In this document: in pieces, positions 16,378 through 27,922 of the stretch
Layout: every line of letters begins with the position of its first letter
Numbering within the stretch: the first letter of the stretch is position 1
Source of the DNA: Pedobacter glucosidilyticus DSM 23534
GTDB lineage: Bacteria; Bacteroidota; Bacteroidia; Sphingobacteriales; Sphingobacteriaceae
Length of the DNA: 64,000 nt
Direction: 5' to 3'
NCBI RefSeq assembly: GCF_000425145.1
Contig: NZ_AULF01000009.1
Span: 124,001 to 188,000 of the forward strand
Translations under genes and position numbers: made by a program
Notes under the pieces: model-generated
Told to the model about the DNA's origin: nothing
Database searches by the model: none
Seen by the model: only the letters and a program-made list of their open reading frames with translations

Positions 16378-16920
16378 ATGAGCGACCAATTAAAGTGGTA
16401 TGTAGTAAGAGCGGTAAGTGGGAAGGAAAAAAAAGTAAAGCAATATATAGATGCTGAAATCAGTCGTTTAGAGCTTACTCATTTGGTTCCTCAGGTTTTA
16501 ATACCTATGGAAAAATACTATCAGATGCGTGATGGTAAAAAAATCGCTAAAGAAAGAAACTACTACCCAGGGTATGTTTTAATAGAAGCTGCTTTAAATG
16601 CAGAGTTAGAATTAATCATCAAAAATATCAATAGTGTTATCGGCTTCTTAGGAGATAAAAGCGGAAACGCTGTCCCGTTAAGACCGGCAGAAGTTAATCG
16701 TATCTTAGGTAAGGTTGACGAGATGGCACAACAAGGAGAGATGATTAATATTCCTTATTATGTAGGTGAAAACATCAAAGTGATGGATGGTCCTTTCAAT
16801 GGCTTCTCTGGAGTTATTGAAGAAGTGAATGAGGAAAAGAAAAAATTAAAGGTTATGGTTAAGATTTTTGGAAGAAGAACTCCATTAGAACTTAACTATA
16901 TGCAAGTAGAGAAAGAGTAA
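16378..16920 (+). CDS. nusG: Transcription termination/antitermination protein NusG
   Basis: NusG binds the RNA polymerase clamp and couples transcription to translation or Rho. The 180-residue protein has the NGN domain (KWYVVRAVSGKEKKVKQYI; NYYPGYVLIEA) and the C-terminal KOW domain (GENIKVMDGPFNGFSGVIEEV). It is 11 bases downstream of secE. The following 150-base gap contains a tandem AT-rich repeat and the rplK leader. Confidence 0.96.
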   Translation: MSDQLKWYVVRAVSGKEKKVKQYIDAEISRLELTHLVPQVLIPMEKYYQMRDGKKIAKERNYYPGYVLIEAALNAELELIIKNINSVIGFLGDKSGNAVPLRPAEVNRILGKVDEMAQQGEMINIPYYVGENIKVMDGPFNGFSGVIEEVNEEKKKLKVMVKIFGRRTPLELNYMQVEKE

Positions 16921-17000
16921 AAAGTATAAAGTAGTAAGTATAAAGTATCAAGATTATATAGGTGCTAAATACTAATAACTAGATACTAAATACTAATAAA
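16921..17000. repeat. AT-rich tandem repeats between nusG and rplK
   Basis: AAGTATAAAGTA occurs twice (16922-16933 and 16936-16947, period 14). The sequence CTAAATACTAATAA occurs twice (16965-16978 and 16986-16999, period 21). The second block is roughly an inverted copy of the first. Similar mosaic repeats occur at 23161-23216 and 33102-33192. Confidence 0.75.
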
Positions 17001-17002
17001 AG

Positions 17003-17068
17003 ATGGATATGAGCTCAACAAAAGAATGCTTCCACATTAATTAACGTTGAGAAATAAATAAATAGAAA
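17003..17068 (+). promoter_or_regulatory. Leader of the rplKAJL operon with a possible stem and a 13-codon ORF
   Basis: CTCAAC (17014-17019) can pair with GTTGAG (17046-17051), bracketing GCTTCCAC. The same stretch can be read as a 13-codon frame from ATG 17003 to TAA 17042-17044. Ribosomal protein L1 represses rplKA by binding a leader stem in many bacteria; whether this stem is that site is untested. Confidence 0.35.
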
Positions 17069-17512
17069 ATGGCAAAAGTAGTCAGTGCGTTAATCAAATT
17101 ACAAATCAAGGGTGGCGCTGCAAATCCATCACCTCCAGTTGGTCCGGCATTGGGAGCAAAAGGGGTGAACATTATGGAGTTTTGCAAGCAATTTAATGCT
17201 CGTACCCAAGATAAACCAGGGAAAGTTCTTCCGGTTGTAATTACTGTTTACGCAGATAAATCTTTCGATTTTATCATCAAAACTCCACCAGTAGCTATCC
17301 AATTAATGGAAGTTACTAGCATTAAAAGTGGATCTGCAGAACCTAACCGTAAAAAAGTTGCTAGCGTAACTTGGGAACAGGTAGAGGTTATTGCAAAAGA
17401 TAAAATGCCTGATTTGAATGCATTCACAGTAGAATCAGCAATGAGAATGGTAGCTGGTACCGCCCGTAGTATGGGTATAAACGTTACAGGAAACGCTCCC
17501 TGGAACAATTAA
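17069..17512 (+). CDS. rplK: 50S ribosomal protein uL11
   Basis: uL11 forms the base of the ribosomal stalk and the GTPase-associated centre. The 147-residue protein has the N-terminal [20 protein letters not shown] proline-rich helix region and the C-terminal 23S-binding domain ([12 protein letters not shown]). rplA follows after 22 bases. Confidence 0.98.
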   Translation: MAKVVSALIKLQIKGGAANPSPPVGPALGAKGVNIMEFCKQFNARTQDKPGKVLPVVITVYADKSFDFIIKTPPVAIQLMEVTSIKSGSAEPNRKKVASVTWEQVEVIAKDKMPDLNAFTVESAMRMVAGTARSMGINVTGNAPWNN

Positions 17513-17534
17513 TTAAACAACAAAGTTAAAGACA

Positions 17535-18233
17535 GTGGCTAGATTAACAAAAAATCAAAAGACAGCACTTTCCAAACTTGAAGCTGGTAAAGCTTACTCT
17601 TTAAAAGAGGCAGCTAACCTGGTTAAAGATATCACAACAACTAAATTTGATGCATCGGTAGATATTGATGTTCGTTTAGGTGTTGATCCACGTAAAGCCA
17701 ATCAAATGGTTCGTGGTATTGCTACTTTACCTCATGGTACCGGTAAGACAGTACGCGTTTTAGCATTAGTAACTCCTGACAAGGAAGAAGAAGCTAAAGC
17801 TGCAGGTGCTGATCACGTAGGTTTGGACGAGTATATTGCTAAGATTGAGAGTGGTTGGACAGATATCGATATTATTATTACTACTCCTAGCTGTATGGCT
17901 AAAGTTGGTAAATTAGGTCGTATTTTAGGTCCACGTAACTTAATGCCTAACCCTAAGTCAGGTACTGTAACCCAAGAAGTTGGTAAAGCAGTTGCTGATG
18001 TTAAAGGTGGTAAAATCGACTTTAAAGTTGATAAAACAGGTATTATCCATTGCTCAATAGGTAAAGTATCTTTCCCTGCTGATAAAATTTATGATAATGC
18101 TTTGGAGGTTCTTCAAATCATTTCAAAATTGAAACCATCAGCTGCTAAAGGAACATATTTTAAGAGTATTCATTTATCTTCAACTATGTCTCCTGGAATT
18201 GAAATTGAAACTAAAACAGTAGCGGGAATTTAA
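17535..18233 (+). CDS. rplA: 50S ribosomal protein uL1
   Basis: uL1 forms the L1 stalk and in many bacteria represses its own operon. The 232-residue protein shows [32 protein letters not shown] and the C-terminal [11 protein letters not shown]. Translation begins at GTG 17535 (reads MARLTKNQ). rplJ begins four bases after its stop. Confidence 0.97.
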   Translation: MARLTKNQKTALSKLEAGKAYSLKEAANLVKDITTTKFDASVDIDVRLGVDPRKANQMVRGIATLPHGTGKTVRVLALVTPDKEEEAKAAGADHVGLDEYIAKIESGWTDIDIIITTPSCMAKVGKLGRILGPRNLMPNPKSGTVTQEVGKAVADVKGGKIDFKVDKTGIIHCSIGKVSFPADKIYDNALEVLQIISKLKPSAAKGTYFKSIHLSSTMSPGIEIETKTVAGI

Positions 18234-18237
18234 GATT

Positions 18238-18756
18238 ATGAGAAAAGAAGAAAAACACGAAGTTGTTTCTGCTTTAGCTGAACAAATGAAAGAGTACGGT
18301 AATTTCTATATTACTGATACATCTGATTTAACAGTGGCAAAAATCAATAATATTCGCCGCAAATGTTTTGAGAACGAAATTGGTATACAGGTTGTAAAAA
18401 ACACACTTATCAGAAAAGCTTTAGAGCAATTAGATGGTGATGTTGCACCTTTATTCGATGTTCTTAAAGGTTCATCTTCTGTGATGTTTTCTACTACAGG
18501 AAACGCACCTGCAAAGCTTATTAAAGCTTTAAGAAAAGAAGGTGATAAACCAGTTTTAAAAGCAGCATATATTGATTTCACTGCATTTATCGGAGATAAC
18601 CAGTTAGACGCTCTAGTTAATCTTAAATCTAGAGAAGAGCTTATTGGCGATATCATCGGTTTATTACAGTCACCAGCGAAGAATGTTGTTTCAGCACTTC
18701 AATCTGGAGGAAACAAATTGGCAGGAATTGTCAAAACTTTACAAGAAAGAGGTTAA
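18238..18756 (+). CDS. rplJ: 50S ribosomal protein uL10
   Basis: uL10 anchors bL12 dimers on the ribosome. The 172-residue sequence has the rRNA-binding N-terminus (FYITDTSDLTVAKINNIRRK, VVKNTLIRKAL) and the C-terminal helical stalk (LQSPAKNVVSALQSGGNKLAGIVKTL). rplL follows after 60 bases. Confidence 0.97.
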   Translation: MRKEEKHEVVSALAEQMKEYGNFYITDTSDLTVAKINNIRRKCFENEIGIQVVKNTLIRKALEQLDGDVAPLFDVLKGSSSVMFSTTGNAPAKLIKALRKEGDKPVLKAAYIDFTAFIGDNQLDALVNLKSREELIGDIIGLLQSPAKNVVSALQSGGNKLAGIVKTLQERG

Positions 18757-18816
18757 CCAAATACCTGAAATTTGGAATTAGTAAAACAAAAAGTAAAATT
18801 TTAAAAATTAAATATA

Positions 18817-19194
18817 ATGGCAGATTTAAAAGCGTTTGCTGAGCAGTTAGTAAACTTATCAGTTAAAGAAGTAAACGAATTAGCTCAAATTTTAAAAGAT
18901 GAGTATGGTATTGAGCCTGCTGCTGCTGTTGCAGTTGCTGGTCCTGCTGCTGCTGGTGATGCACCTGCTGCTGCTGAAGAGAAAACATCTTTTGATGTAA
19001 TCTTGAAAGATGCTGGTGGTCAGAAATTAGCGGTTGTTAAATTAGTTAAAGACTTAACTGGTTTAGGCTTAAAAGAAGCTAAAGATTTAGTTGATGGTGC
19101 ACCTAAAGAATTAAAAGCTGGTGTTGCTAAAGACGAAGCTGAAGCTCTTAAAAAACAATTAGAAGAAGCAGGAGCTGTTGTTGAGATTAAATAA
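18817..19194 (+). CDS. rplL: 50S ribosomal protein bL12
   Basis: bL12 recruits translational GTPases. The 125-residue protein has the dimerising N-terminal domain, an Ala/Pro-rich flexible hinge ([20 protein letters not shown]) and the C-terminal domain with [17 protein letters not shown] and [18 protein letters not shown]. Codon use is highly biased. A structured gap follows before rpoB. Confidence 0.98.
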   Translation: MADLKAFAEQLVNLSVKEVNELAQILKDEYGIEPAAAVAVAGPAAAGDAPAAAEEKTSFDVILKDAGGQKLAVVKLVKDLTGLGLKEAKDLVDGAPKELKAGVAKDEAEALKKQLEEAGAVVEIK

Positions 19195-19216
19195 TTAGAG
19201 TCTCTCTACAAAATAT

Positions 19217-19325
19217 AGCCTTAAACTCCCTCCGTTAAAACGGATTGGAGTTTATGGCTTTTGGTGTATATCACCAATTTTAATAAAAATACTGAATGGT
19301 TGTTCAGTATTAATCGAATTTTCGG
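19217..19325 (+). promoter_or_regulatory. Multi-hairpin rplL-rpoB intergenic region, possible attenuator
   Basis: The first hairpin pairs AGCCTTAAACTCC (19217-19229) with GGAGTTTATGGCT (19247-19259) and encloses CCGTT/AACGG. The second is TTGGTG/CACCAA (19261-19277) followed by TTTT. The third is TACTGAA/TTCAGTA (19290-19309). In E. coli an attenuator in the same gap reduces transcription into rpoBC several-fold; the parallel here is inferred. Confidence 0.6.
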
Positions 19326-19351
19326 TTTAGTTTAACTAAAATTTTAGACCC

Positions 19352-22300
19352 TTGGCAAACAAAAGCAATCAAAGGATAAACTTTGCTCAAAGTAAGCATG
19401 TAATTGATTATCCTGATTTTCTGGATGTTCAAATCCAATCGTTCAAGGAATTCTTTCAGTTAGAAACCACTTCAGATAACCGTCATACAGAAGGGTTATT
19501 TAAAGTTTTTGCTGAAAACTTTCCGATCTCAGACTCGAGAAACATATTTGTTTTAGAATTTCTGGATTACTTTATTGATCCACCTCGTTATGATATACAA
19601 GAGTGTATTGAGCGTGGGCTAACTTACAGTGTACCTCTTAAGGCAAAATTAAGATTGTCTTGTAATGATGAGGAACACGAAGATTTTGAAACAATTGTTC
19701 AAGATGTTTATTTAGGGACTATTCCTTATATGACACCTAAAGGAACTTTTGTTATCAATGGTGCAGAACGTGTAATTGTTTCTCAGCTACACCGCTCACC
19801 AGGTGTATTTTTCGGTGTAAGTCGTCATACAAACGGTAGTAAATTATACTCAGCCCGTGTTATTCCTTTCAAAGGTTCATGGATAGAGTTTGCTACAGAC
19901 GTTAACAATGTGATGTATGCTTACATAGACCGTAAAAAGAAATTCCCTGTAACTACACTTTTAAGAGCAATTGGTTATGATTCTGATAAAGATATATTAG
20001 AATTATTTGACTTAGCAGATGAAGTTAAGGTTAGCAAATCTGGACTTAAAAAATATGTAGGTCGTAAACTTGCTGCAAGAGTTCTTAAGAAATGGGTAGA
20101 AGATTTTGTGGATGAAGATACAGGTGAAGTTGTTTCTATTGATAGAAATGAAATTATTCTTGAAAGAGAAACCATTTTAGAAGATGATCATATCGATATG
20201 ATTGTTGATGCTGGTGTTAAAACTTTAATTCTTTCTAAAGAAGATAGCAACAGCGGAGACTATACTATCATTTATAATACTTTACAAAAAGATACTTCTA
20301 ACTCTGCTAAAGAAGCGGTAGAACATATCTACAGACAATTACGTAACGCAGAACCACCTGATGAGGAAACCGCTCGTGGTATCATCGATCGTTTATTCTT
20401 CTCAGATAAACGTTATGATTTAGGTGATGTTGGTCGTTACCGTATCAATCGTAAGTTAAAATTAGATACTCCTGTGGAGACTAAAGTTTTAACTAAGATG
20501 GATATTATTGCGATTGTTAAATACTTAATCAAATTAATTAACTCTAAAGAAGATGTTGATGATATCGATCACTTATCTAACCGTCGTGTTCGTACTGTTG
20601 GTGAGCAACTTTATGCTCAGTTTGGAGTAGGTTTATCAAGAATGGCAAGAACCATTCGTGAGCGTATGAATATCCGTGACAACGAGGTATTTACGCCAAC
20701 TGATTTGATCAATGCTCGTACCTTATCTTCAGTAATCAATTCTTTCTTTGGAACTAACCAGTTATCTCAATTCATGGATCAAACCAATCCATTGGCTGAG
20801 ATTACTCACAAACGTCGTTTATCGGCCTTAGGTCCAGGTGGTTTATCTAGAGAGAGAGCTGGTTTTGAGGTTCGTGACGTTCACTACACGCACTACGGCC
20901 GTTTATGTACTATTGAAACTCCAGAAGGACCAAACATTGGTTTGATTTCTTCTCTTTGCGTACATGCTAAAATTAATAACCTTGGATTTATTGAAACTCC
21001 TTACCGTAAAGTTGTTGAGGGTAAGGTAGCAGTAGACCAACCAGTTATTTACTTAAGTGCAGAGGATGAAGATGGTATGACCATCGCACAAGCGAATGCA
21101 CAATATGATGAAAAAGGAAATTATGTTGACGATAAAGTAAAAGCAAGATATGAAGGCGACTTCCCGGTAATTGAGCCAGAAAAACTTGATTATATGGATG
21201 TATCTCCAAATCAGATTACTTCTATTGCGGCTTCATTAATTCCTTTCTTAGAGCATGATGATGCGAACAGAGCTTTGATGGGATCTAACATGCAACGTCA
21301 AGCTGTACCATTATTACGTCCAGAAGCTCCTGTAGTAGGTACAGGTTTAGAAGGTCGTGTTGCTCGTGACTCAAGAACTTTGATCAACGCAGAAGGTAAT
21401 GGTGTTGTTGAGTATGTTGATGCTAATAAGATTACTATTAAATATGATAGAACAGAAGATGATACTTTAGTTTCATTTGATGGAGAATCTAAATCATATA
21501 ACTTAATTAAATTTAAGAAAACCAACCAAAGTACTTGTATCAACCTAAAGCCAATTGTTAAAAAAGGACAAAGAGTTGAAAAAGGTCAGGTTCTTTGCGA
21601 AGGTTATGCTACACAAGATGGTGAATTAGCCCTTGGAAGAAACTTAAAAGTTGCTTTCATGCCTTGGCAAGGTTACAACTTTGAAGATGCTATCGTAATC
21701 TCTGAAAGAGTTGTTTCTCAGGACATCTTTACTTCTCTTCATATTGAAGAATTTGAATTAGAAGTGCGTGATACAAAACGTGGTGAAGAGGAGTTAACTC
21801 CGGATATTCCTAACGTTTCTGAGGAAGCTACTAAAGATTTAGATGAAAACGGTATCATTAGAGTAGGTGCTGAAGTTAAAGAAGGTGATATTCTTATCGG
21901 TAAAATCACTCCTAAGGGAGAATCAGACCCTTCACCAGAAGAGAAACTTTTAAGAGCAATTTTCGGAGATAAAGCTGGTGATGTTAAAGATGCATCTTTA
22001 AAAACTCCACCTTCAATCAATGGTGTTGTTATTGATACTAAATTATTTTCAAGAGCTAAGAAAACTTCTAAAGCAGAAGAAAAAGCAGCTTTAGACAAAT
22101 TAGAAGCAAGACATGAGAAAGCTGTAAGAGAGCTTCGTGAAACCTTGGTTGAGAAATTGTTTACTATCGTAAATGGTAAAACTTCACAAGGTGTTTACAA
22201 TGTTTACAAAGAGCTTTTAATTGCTAAAGGTGTTAAGTTTACGCAGAAGTTATTAATGGAATTGGATTACAATCACATTAATCCAACGAAATGGACAACT

Positions 22301-23152
22301 GATGAGGACAAAAACGAATTGATAAAAGCGCTTCTACATAATTTCAATATTAAAGTTAACGAAGAATTAGGTGCTTACCGCAGAGATAAATTTGCTATCA
22401 GTGTGGGTGATGAGCTTCCTTCAGGTATCGTTCAAATGGCGAAAGTTTATGTTGCTAAGAAACGTAAATTAAAAGTAGGTGATAAAATGGCTGGTCGTCA
22501 CGGTAATAAGGGTATAGTTGCTCGTATCGTTCGTGATGAAGATATGCCTTTCCTTGCTGATGGAACTCCAGTTGATATCGTGTTAAACCCACTAGGTGTA
22601 CCTTCTCGTATGAACCTTGGACAGATTTACGAAACTGTTTTAGGTTGGGCAGGTAAAGAATTAGGGTTGAAATTTGCAACTCCAATTTTTGATGGTGCAT
22701 CTCATGATGAGGTTGAACATTATGTAAAAGAAGCTGGTGTACCAGAATCAGGAAGAACATACTTGTACAATGGCTTAACTGGAGAGCGTTTTGACCAACC
22801 AACAACCGTAGGTATCATCTATATGTTGAAACTAGGGCACATGGTTGATGATAAAATGCATGCTCGTTCAATAGGACCATACTCATTAATTACACAACAA
22901 CCATTAGGTGGTAAAGCACAATTTGGTGGTCAGCGTTTTGGTGAGATGGAGGTTTGGGCACTTGAAGCGTTTGGTGCTGCTAACATTCTACAAGAGATAT
23001 TAACAGTTAAATCTGATGATGTTGTAGGAAGAGCAAAAACTTACGAAGCAATTGTTAAAGGTGAAAATCTTCCAACTCCAGGTGTTCCAGAATCATTCAA
23101 CGTATTGGTTCATGAACTAAGAGGATTAGGTTTAGATATTACATTAGATTAA
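19352..23152 (+). CDS. rpoB: DNA-directed RNA polymerase subunit beta
   Basis: The 1266-residue beta subunit starts at a TTG (19352, reads MANKSNQ). Typical segments are visible, including the fork loop region [21 protein letters not shown] and [21 protein letters not shown]. The rifampicin-pocket residues equal to E. coli Asp516, His526 and Ser531 are all present, so no classical resistance change is seen. The C-terminal [20 protein letters not shown]...[18 protein letters not shown] is intact. Transcription probably continues from rplJL through the hairpin region upstream, and rpoC follows after 74 bases. Confidence 0.98.
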   Translation: MANKSNQRINFAQSKHVIDYPDFLDVQIQSFKEFFQLETTSDNRHTEGLFKVFAENFPISDSRNIFVLEFLDYFIDPPRYDIQECIERGLTYSVPLKAKLRLSCNDEEHEDFETIVQDVYLGTIPYMTPKGTFVINGAERVIVSQLHRSPGVFFGVSRHTNGSKLYSARVIPFKGSWIEFATDVNNVMYAYIDRKKKFPVTTLLRAIGYDSDKDILELFDLADEVKVSKSGLKKYVGRKLAARVLKKWVEDFVDEDTGEVVSIDRNEIILERETILEDDHIDMIVDAGVKTLILSKEDSNSGDYTIIYNTLQKDTSNSAKEAVEHIYRQLRNAEPPDEETARGIIDRLFFSDKRYDLGDVGRYRINRKLKLDTPVETKVLTKMDIIAIVKYLIKLINSKEDVDDIDHLSNRRVRTVGEQLYAQFGVGLSRMARTIRERMNIRDNEVFTPTDLINARTLSSVINSFFGTNQLSQFMDQTNPLAEITHKRRLSALGPGGLSRERAGFEVRDVHYTHYGRLCTIETPEGPNIGLISSLCVHAKINNLGFIETPYRKVVEGKVAVDQPVIYLSAEDEDGMTIAQANAQYDEKGNYVDDKVKARYEGDFPVIEPEKLDYMDVSPNQITSIAASLIPFLEHDDANRALMGSNMQRQAVPLLRPEAPVVGTGLEGRVARDSRTLINAEGNGVVEYVDANKITIKYDRTEDDTLVSFDGESKSYNLIKFKKTNQSTCINLKPIVKKGQRVEKGQVLCEGYATQDGELALGRNLKVAFMPWQGYNFEDAIVISERVVSQDIFTSLHIEEFELEVRDTKRGEEELTPDIPNVSEEATKDLDENGIIRVGAEVKEGDILIGKITPKGESDPSPEEKLLRAIFGDKAGDVKDASLKTPPSINGVVIDTKLFSRAKKTSKAEEKAALDKLEARHEKAVRELRETLVEKLFTIVNGKTSQGVYNVYKELLIAKGVKFTQKLLMELDYNHINPTKWTTDEDKNELIKALLHNFNIKVNEELGAYRRDKFAISVGDELPSGIVQMAKVYVAKKRKLKVGDKMAGRHGNKGIVARIVRDEDMPFLADGTPVDIVLNPLGVPSRMNLGQIYETVLGWAGKELGLKFATPIFDGASHDEVEHYVKEAGVPESGRTYLYNGLTGERFDQPTTVGIIYMLKLGHMVDDKMHARSIGPYSLITQQPLGGKAQFGGQRFGEMEVWALEAFGAANILQEILTVKSDDVVGRAKTYEAIVKGENLPTPGVPESFNVLVHELRGLGLDITLD

Positions 23153-23160
23153 TAAGGCCG

Positions 23161-23216
23161 AAGGCCGAAAGCTTAAAGCGTAATGCTTTAAGCTTTTAGC
23201 ATTCTGCTTTTAGCTT
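23161..23216. repeat. Perfect hairpin and repeats between rpoB and rpoC
   Basis: AAAGCTTAAAGC (23168-23179) and GCTTTAAGCTTT (23185-23196) form a perfect 12-bp stem with loop GTAAT. It is preceded by the tandem AAGGCCG AAGGCCG (23155-23167) and followed by a second GCTTTTAGCTT copy (23207-23217). No long T run follows, so it is not an obvious terminator. Confidence 0.8.
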
Positions 23217-23226
23217 AAGAAAGAAT

Positions 23227-26200
23227 ATGTCTTACAAAAAGGATAATAAAATAAAAAGTAATTTTACCTCAATTACCATTAGCTTATCTTCTCCTGAAGC
23301 AATTTTGGAAAGATCAAGTGGTGAGGTATTAAAGCCTGAGACAATCAACTACAGAACGTATAAGCCAGAACGTGATGGTTTATTTTGCGAGCGTATTTTT
23401 GGTCCGGTGAAAGATTACGAATGCCATTGCGGTAAATATAAGCGTATTCGTTATAAAGGAATCGTTTGTGACCGTTGCGGTGTTGAGGTTACAGAGAAAA
23501 AAGTACGTCGTGAGCGTATGGGACACATCAACCTTGTTGTTCCTGTAGCGCATATTTGGTATTTCAGATCTTTACCTAATAAAATTGGTTACTTATTAGG
23601 TTTGCCAACTAAAAAATTAGATTTAATCATTTACTACGAGCGTTACGTAGTTATTCAATCTGGTTTAATGGCAGATCAAGGTATCAATTACATGGACTTC
23701 TTAACAGAAGAAGAGTACCTTGATATCTTAGATAAATTACCTAAAGAAAATCAGTATTTGGATGATAAAGATCCAAATAAATTCATCGCTAAGATGGGTG
23801 CTGAGGCTTTAGAAGATTTACTAAAACGTCTTGATTTAGACACTTTATCTTATGATTTACGTCATCAAGCAGCTAATGAAACTTCTCAGCAACGTAAAAA
23901 CGAAGCTTTAAAGCGTTTACAAGTTGTTGAAGCTTTCCGAGGTTCTCAAGGTCGTATAGAGAATAATCCAGAATGGATGATTGTTAAAATCGTTCCGGTT
24001 ATTCCACCAGAATTACGTCCATTAGTGCCATTAGAAGGTGGTCGTTTTGCAACTTCAGATTTAAATGATCTTTATAGAAGAGTTATTATCCGTAATAACC
24101 GTCTAAAAAGATTGATGGAAATTAAAGCTCCAGAAGTAATCTTACGTAACGAAAAACGTATGTTACAAGAAGCTGTTGACTCTTTATTTGACAACTCACG
24201 TAAAGTGAATGCTGTTAAAACTGAAGGTAACAGAGCTTTAAAATCATTATCTGATATATTAAAAGGTAAACAAGGACGTTTCCGTCAAAACTTACTAGGT
24301 AAACGTGTGGATTATTCTGGACGTTCTGTAATTGTGGTAGGTCCTACCTTAAAATTACACGAATGTGGTTTACCTAAAGATATGGCAGCAGAGCTATTCA
24401 AACCATTTATCATCCGTAAGATGATAGAAAGGGGAGTAGTTAAAACTGTTAAATCTGCTAAGAAAATTGTGGATAGAAAAGACCCTCTAGTTTGGGATAT
24501 TTTAGAGAACGTATTAAAAGGACATCCAGTTCTTTTAAACAGGGCTCCTACACTTCACCGTTTAGGTATCCAAGCATTCCAACCTAAATTAGTTGAAGGT
24601 AAAGCTATCCAATTACACCCATTAGTTTGTACTGCATTTAACGCGGATTTTGACGGTGACCAGATGGCTGTTCACGTACCACTAGGTAACGCTGCTGTTT
24701 TGGAAGCCCAAATCTTGATGTTAGCATCACATAACATTCTTAACCCTGCTAACGGAACTCCGGTAACGGTACCTTCTCAAGACATGGTTCTTGGTTTATA
24801 CTACATGACTAAAGGTCGTAAGTCTGAGCCAGGACACCCAGTAAGAGGTGAAGGTTCTATTTTCTATTCTTCGGAAGAGGTAACGATTGCCTACAACGAG
24901 AAGCAAATAGATTTACATGCCTTCATTAAAGTAAAAGCTAAGGTTAAAGGTAAAGATGGTTCAATAGAAGCTAAAACTATTGAAACTACAGTTGGTAGAG
25001 TATTATTTAATGAAGTTGTACCAGAAGAGGTGGGTTTCATTAATGAATTGCTAACTAAAAAATCTCTTAGAGATATCATTGGGGAAGTTGTAAAAGTTAC
25101 TGGTATGGCCAGAGCTGCAAATTTCTTAGATGAAATCAAAACTATGGGATTCCAGTATGCTTTCAGAGGAGGTTTATCTTTCAACTTGAAAGATTTAAAT
25201 ATTCCTACCGAGAAACATACTTTATTAGAGCAAGCTCGTAAAGAAGTTGATGAAGTAATGAATAACTATAACATGGGTTTCATTACCAACAACGAACGTT
25301 ACAACCAAATTATCGATATCTGGACGCGTATCAATAACAAACTGACATCGCATGTAATGCACCAGTTAACAAACGATAACCAAGGATTTAACTCTGTTTA
25401 TATGATGTTAGATTCTGGAGCTCGTGGTTCTAAGGAGCAAATTCGTCAGCTTTGCGGTATGAGGGGATTGATGGCAAAACCTCAAAAATCAGGTTCAGGT
25501 GGTGAGATTATTGAGAACCCTATTCTTTCTAACTTTAAAGAAGGTTTATCAGTTCTTGAGTACTTTATCTCTACCCACGGTGCTCGTAAAGGTCTTGCGG
25601 ATACAGCATTAAAAACTGCTGATGCTGGTTACTTAACTCGTCGTTTACATGATGTTGCTCAGGATATGGTTATTAAAGCACACGATTGTGGTACTTTAAG
25701 AGGTATGTTCACAACAGCTTTAAAAGATAACGAGGATATTGTTGAGCCATTATACGATAGAATTTTAGGTCGTACTTCATTACATGATGTTTACCATCCA
25801 TTAACTAATGAATTATTAGTTGGTGCTAATGAGGATATCACTGAAGAAATCGCGAAAGCCATAGAAGAGTCTCCGTTAGAAGGAGTTGAAATACGTTCTG
25901 TATTAACTTGTGAGGCTCCAAGAGGGGTTTGTGCACTTTGCTACGGAAGAAACTTAGCTTCTGGTAAACGTGTTCAAATGGGTGAGGCAGTTGGTGTAAT
26001 TGCAGCACAGTCTATTGGTGAGCCGGGTACACAGTTAACACTTCGTACTTTCCACGTGGGTGGTACTGCATCTAACATTGCAGCAGAATCTCAAATCAAT
26101 GCTAAATTTGATGGTGTTATCGAGTTTGAAAACATCAGAACTGTTGAGTATGACACAGAAGAAGGTAAAGTAGAAGTTGTTTTAGGTCGTTCTGGAGAGT

Positions 26201-27519
26201 TTAAAATTGTAGATCCAAATAGCGGAAGAGTTATTGTAACCAATAATATCCCTTATGGTTCTTATTTATATGTTAAAGAAGGAACTAAATTAACTAAAGG
26301 AGATAAGATTTGTTCTTGGGATCCTTATAACGCAGTAATCATATCTGAGTTCTCTGGTAAGGTAGAGTTTGAATCAGTCATAGAAGGTGTTACCTTCCGT
26401 GAAGAGTCTGATGAGCAAACCGGACACAGAGAGAAAGTGATTATTGATACTAGAGATAAAACCAAAAACCCTGTTGTTAAAATCGTTGACAAAAAAGGTG
26501 GTTCTATTAGAGAATACAATATTCCGGTAGGAGCACACATTGTTGTAGATGAAGGCGACGAGGTTAAAATGGGTGAAATCTTAGTTAAGATTCCTCGTAC
26601 AACTGGTAAAACTAGAGATATCACCGGTGGTTTACCTCGTGTAACCGAATTATTTGAAGCTAGAAATCCATCTAACCCAGCTGTTATTACAGAGATTGAT
26701 GGTGTGGTAACTTTAGGAGGTGTTAAACGTGGTAACCGTGAGGTAACTATCGAGTCTAGAGACGGTCAAGTTAAAAAATATCTTGTTCCTTTATCTAAGC
26801 ACATCTTAGTACAGGATAATGACTTTGTTAAAGCTGGTATGGCATTATCTGATGGAGCAACTTCTCCTGGCGATATCCTATCAATTAAAGGTCCTGCAGC
26901 TGTACAAGAATATCTTGTTAATGGAATCCAAGAGGTTTACCGTTTACAAGGTGTGAAAATTAACGATAAGCACTTTGAGACTATCGTTCACCAAATGATG
27001 CAAAAAGTAATGATTGAGGATGCTGGTGATACGAAATTCTTAGAAAAAGAAGCCGTAGATAGATTTGATTTCTCTATTGAGAATGATAGTATCTATGATA
27101 AAATGGTAGTTGAAGATCCAGGAGATTCTAATACTTTAAAACCAGGTCAGATTATTTCTGTACGTAAATTACGTGATGAGAACTCACAATTGAAACGTAA
27201 AGATTTGAAACTGGTTACAGCAAGAGAGGCTCGTCCGGCAACGGCAAGTCCAATGCTACAAGGTATTACCAGAGCATCTCTAGGTACTAAATCGTTTATC
27301 TCGGCTGCATCCTTCCAAGAGACTACTAAAGTTCTTAATGAAGCTGCAATTGCTGGTAAGCGTGATAATTTATTAGGATTGAAAGAAAATGTAATTGTTG
27401 GTCACTTAATCCCGTCTGGTACAGGATTAAGAGATTACGAAAGAATTATTGTTGGATCTCAAGAAGAATACGATAAATTAATGGCTTCTAAAGAAGAGGA
27501 AGAAGAGATTGAAGCATAG
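23227..27519 (+). CDS. rpoC: DNA-directed RNA polymerase subunit beta-prime
   Basis: The 1430-residue subunit has the zinc ribbon near residue 70 ([20 protein letters not shown]) and the catalytic Mg-binding motif [12 protein letters not shown]. The bridge helix/trigger loop region ([34 protein letters not shown]) and the second zinc cluster ([13 protein letters not shown]) are intact. The C-terminus is acidic (EEEEEIEA). A strong terminator follows, closing the operon. Confidence 0.98.
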   Translation: MSYKKDNKIKSNFTSITISLSSPEAILERSSGEVLKPETINYRTYKPERDGLFCERIFGPVKDYECHCGKYKRIRYKGIVCDRCGVEVTEKKVRRERMGHINLVVPVAHIWYFRSLPNKIGYLLGLPTKKLDLIIYYERYVVIQSGLMADQGINYMDFLTEEEYLDILDKLPKENQYLDDKDPNKFIAKMGAEALEDLLKRLDLDTLSYDLRHQAANETSQQRKNEALKRLQVVEAFRGSQGRIENNPEWMIVKIVPVIPPELRPLVPLEGGRFATSDLNDLYRRVIIRNNRLKRLMEIKAPEVILRNEKRMLQEAVDSLFDNSRKVNAVKTEGNRALKSLSDILKGKQGRFRQNLLGKRVDYSGRSVIVVGPTLKLHECGLPKDMAAELFKPFIIRKMIERGVVKTVKSAKKIVDRKDPLVWDILENVLKGHPVLLNRAPTLHRLGIQAFQPKLVEGKAIQLHPLVCTAFNADFDGDQMAVHVPLGNAAVLEAQILMLASHNILNPANGTPVTVPSQDMVLGLYYMTKGRKSEPGHPVRGEGSIFYSSEEVTIAYNEKQIDLHAFIKVKAKVKGKDGSIEAKTIETTVGRVLFNEVVPEEVGFINELLTKKSLRDIIGEVVKVTGMARAANFLDEIKTMGFQYAFRGGLSFNLKDLNIPTEKHTLLEQARKEVDEVMNNYNMGFITNNERYNQIIDIWTRINNKLTSHVMHQLTNDNQGFNSVYMMLDSGARGSKEQIRQLCGMRGLMAKPQKSGSGGEIIENPILSNFKEGLSVLEYFISTHGARKGLADTALKTADAGYLTRRLHDVAQDMVIKAHDCGTLRGMFTTALKDNEDIVEPLYDRILGRTSLHDVYHPLTNELLVGANEDITEEIAKAIEESPLEGVEIRSVLTCEAPRGVCALCYGRNLASGKRVQMGEAVGVIAAQSIGEPGTQLTLRTFHVGGTASNIAAESQINAKFDGVIEFENIRTVEYDTEEGKVEVVLGRSGEFKIVDPNSGRVIVTNNIPYGSYLYVKEGTKLTKGDKICSWDPYNAVIISEFSGKVEFESVIEGVTFREESDEQTGHREKVIIDTRDKTKNPVVKIVDKKGGSIREYNIPVGAHIVVDEGDEVKMGEILVKIPRTTGKTRDITGGLPRVTELFEARNPSNPAVITEIDGVVTLGGVKRGNREVTIESRDGQVKKYLVPLSKHILVQDNDFVKAGMALSDGATSPGDILSIKGPAAVQEYLVNGIQEVYRLQGVKINDKHFETIVHQMMQKVMIEDAGDTKFLEKEAVDRFDFSIENDSIYDKMVVEDPGDSNTLKPGQIISVRKLRDENSQLKRKDLKLVTAREARPATASPMLQGITRASLGTKSFISAASFQETTKVLNEAAIAGKRDNLLGLKENVIVGHLIPSGTGLRDYERIIVGSQEEYDKLMASKEEEEEIEA

Positions 27520-27542
27520 TAATCTCTCTAAATAATAAAAAG

Positions 27543-27567
27543 CCTGCTAGAAATAGCAGGTTTTTTT
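27543..27567 (+). terminator. Terminator of the rpoBC operon
   Basis: CCTGCTA / TAGCAGG (27543-27549, 27554-27560) closed by a GAAA loop, then seven T. Confidence 0.93.
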
Positions 27568-27616
27568 GTTTACTTCTTTTGGAGCAAATTTTGTATTTTT
27601 ATAAAAAAGTCTAATA

Positions 27617-27862
27617 ATGAGCGTTTCAGAAATTCAATTGTATCAAATTCTTAAAGCTAAGATAGGAGATAAAGAGGCTGAAGAATTGGTTTCTTATGTG
27701 AAATCCGAAGTAAACAAAGAATTTGAGACTAAAAAAGATACTTTAGCAACCAAGGTTGATTTAGCCAATATGAAAGGCGAAATCATCAAATGGATGTTTA
27801 TTTTCTGGATTGGTCAAATAGGTGTTACTTTAGGTATAATATTCGCTTTTATTAATAAATAG
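27617..27862 (+). CDS. Small coiled-coil plus transmembrane protein (CCDC90/DUF1640-like)
   Basis: The 81-residue protein has an N-terminal acidic helical half, a short Lys-rich heptad-like stretch (KKDTLATKVDLANMKGEIIKW) and a C-terminal membrane helix (about 57-79). This layout with K.DLA..KgEiikWm is found in many bacterial small proteins related to the CCDC90/DUF1640 family, in which the coiled coil mediates oligomerisation. Their bacterial function is not established. It has its own terminator and probably a monocistronic transcript. Confidence 0.6.
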   Translation: MSVSEIQLYQILKAKIGDKEAEELVSYVKSEVNKEFETKKDTLATKVDLANMKGEIIKWMFIFWIGQIGVTLGIIFAFINK

Positions 27863-27884
27863 AAGAATATCAATGATTCATTTT

Positions 27885-27912
27885 AAGTTCCGGAAAGGCC
27901 GGGACTTTTTTA
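27885..27912 (+). terminator. Terminator after the small membrane protein
   Basis: AAGTTCCGG (27885-27893) pairs with CCGGGACTT (27899-27907) with one wobble; seven T follow on the + strand. Confidence 0.88.
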
Positions 27913-27922
27913 TTTTTATAGC

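Noticed and set aside
18306-18656. A 116-codon antisense frame within rplJ.
   Set aside because: Shadow of a ribosomal protein gene with biased codons.
22455-22805. A 116-codon antisense frame inside rpoB.
   Set aside because: It is a shadow of the strongly conserved rpoB coding sequence, with no protein-like composition or signals of its own.
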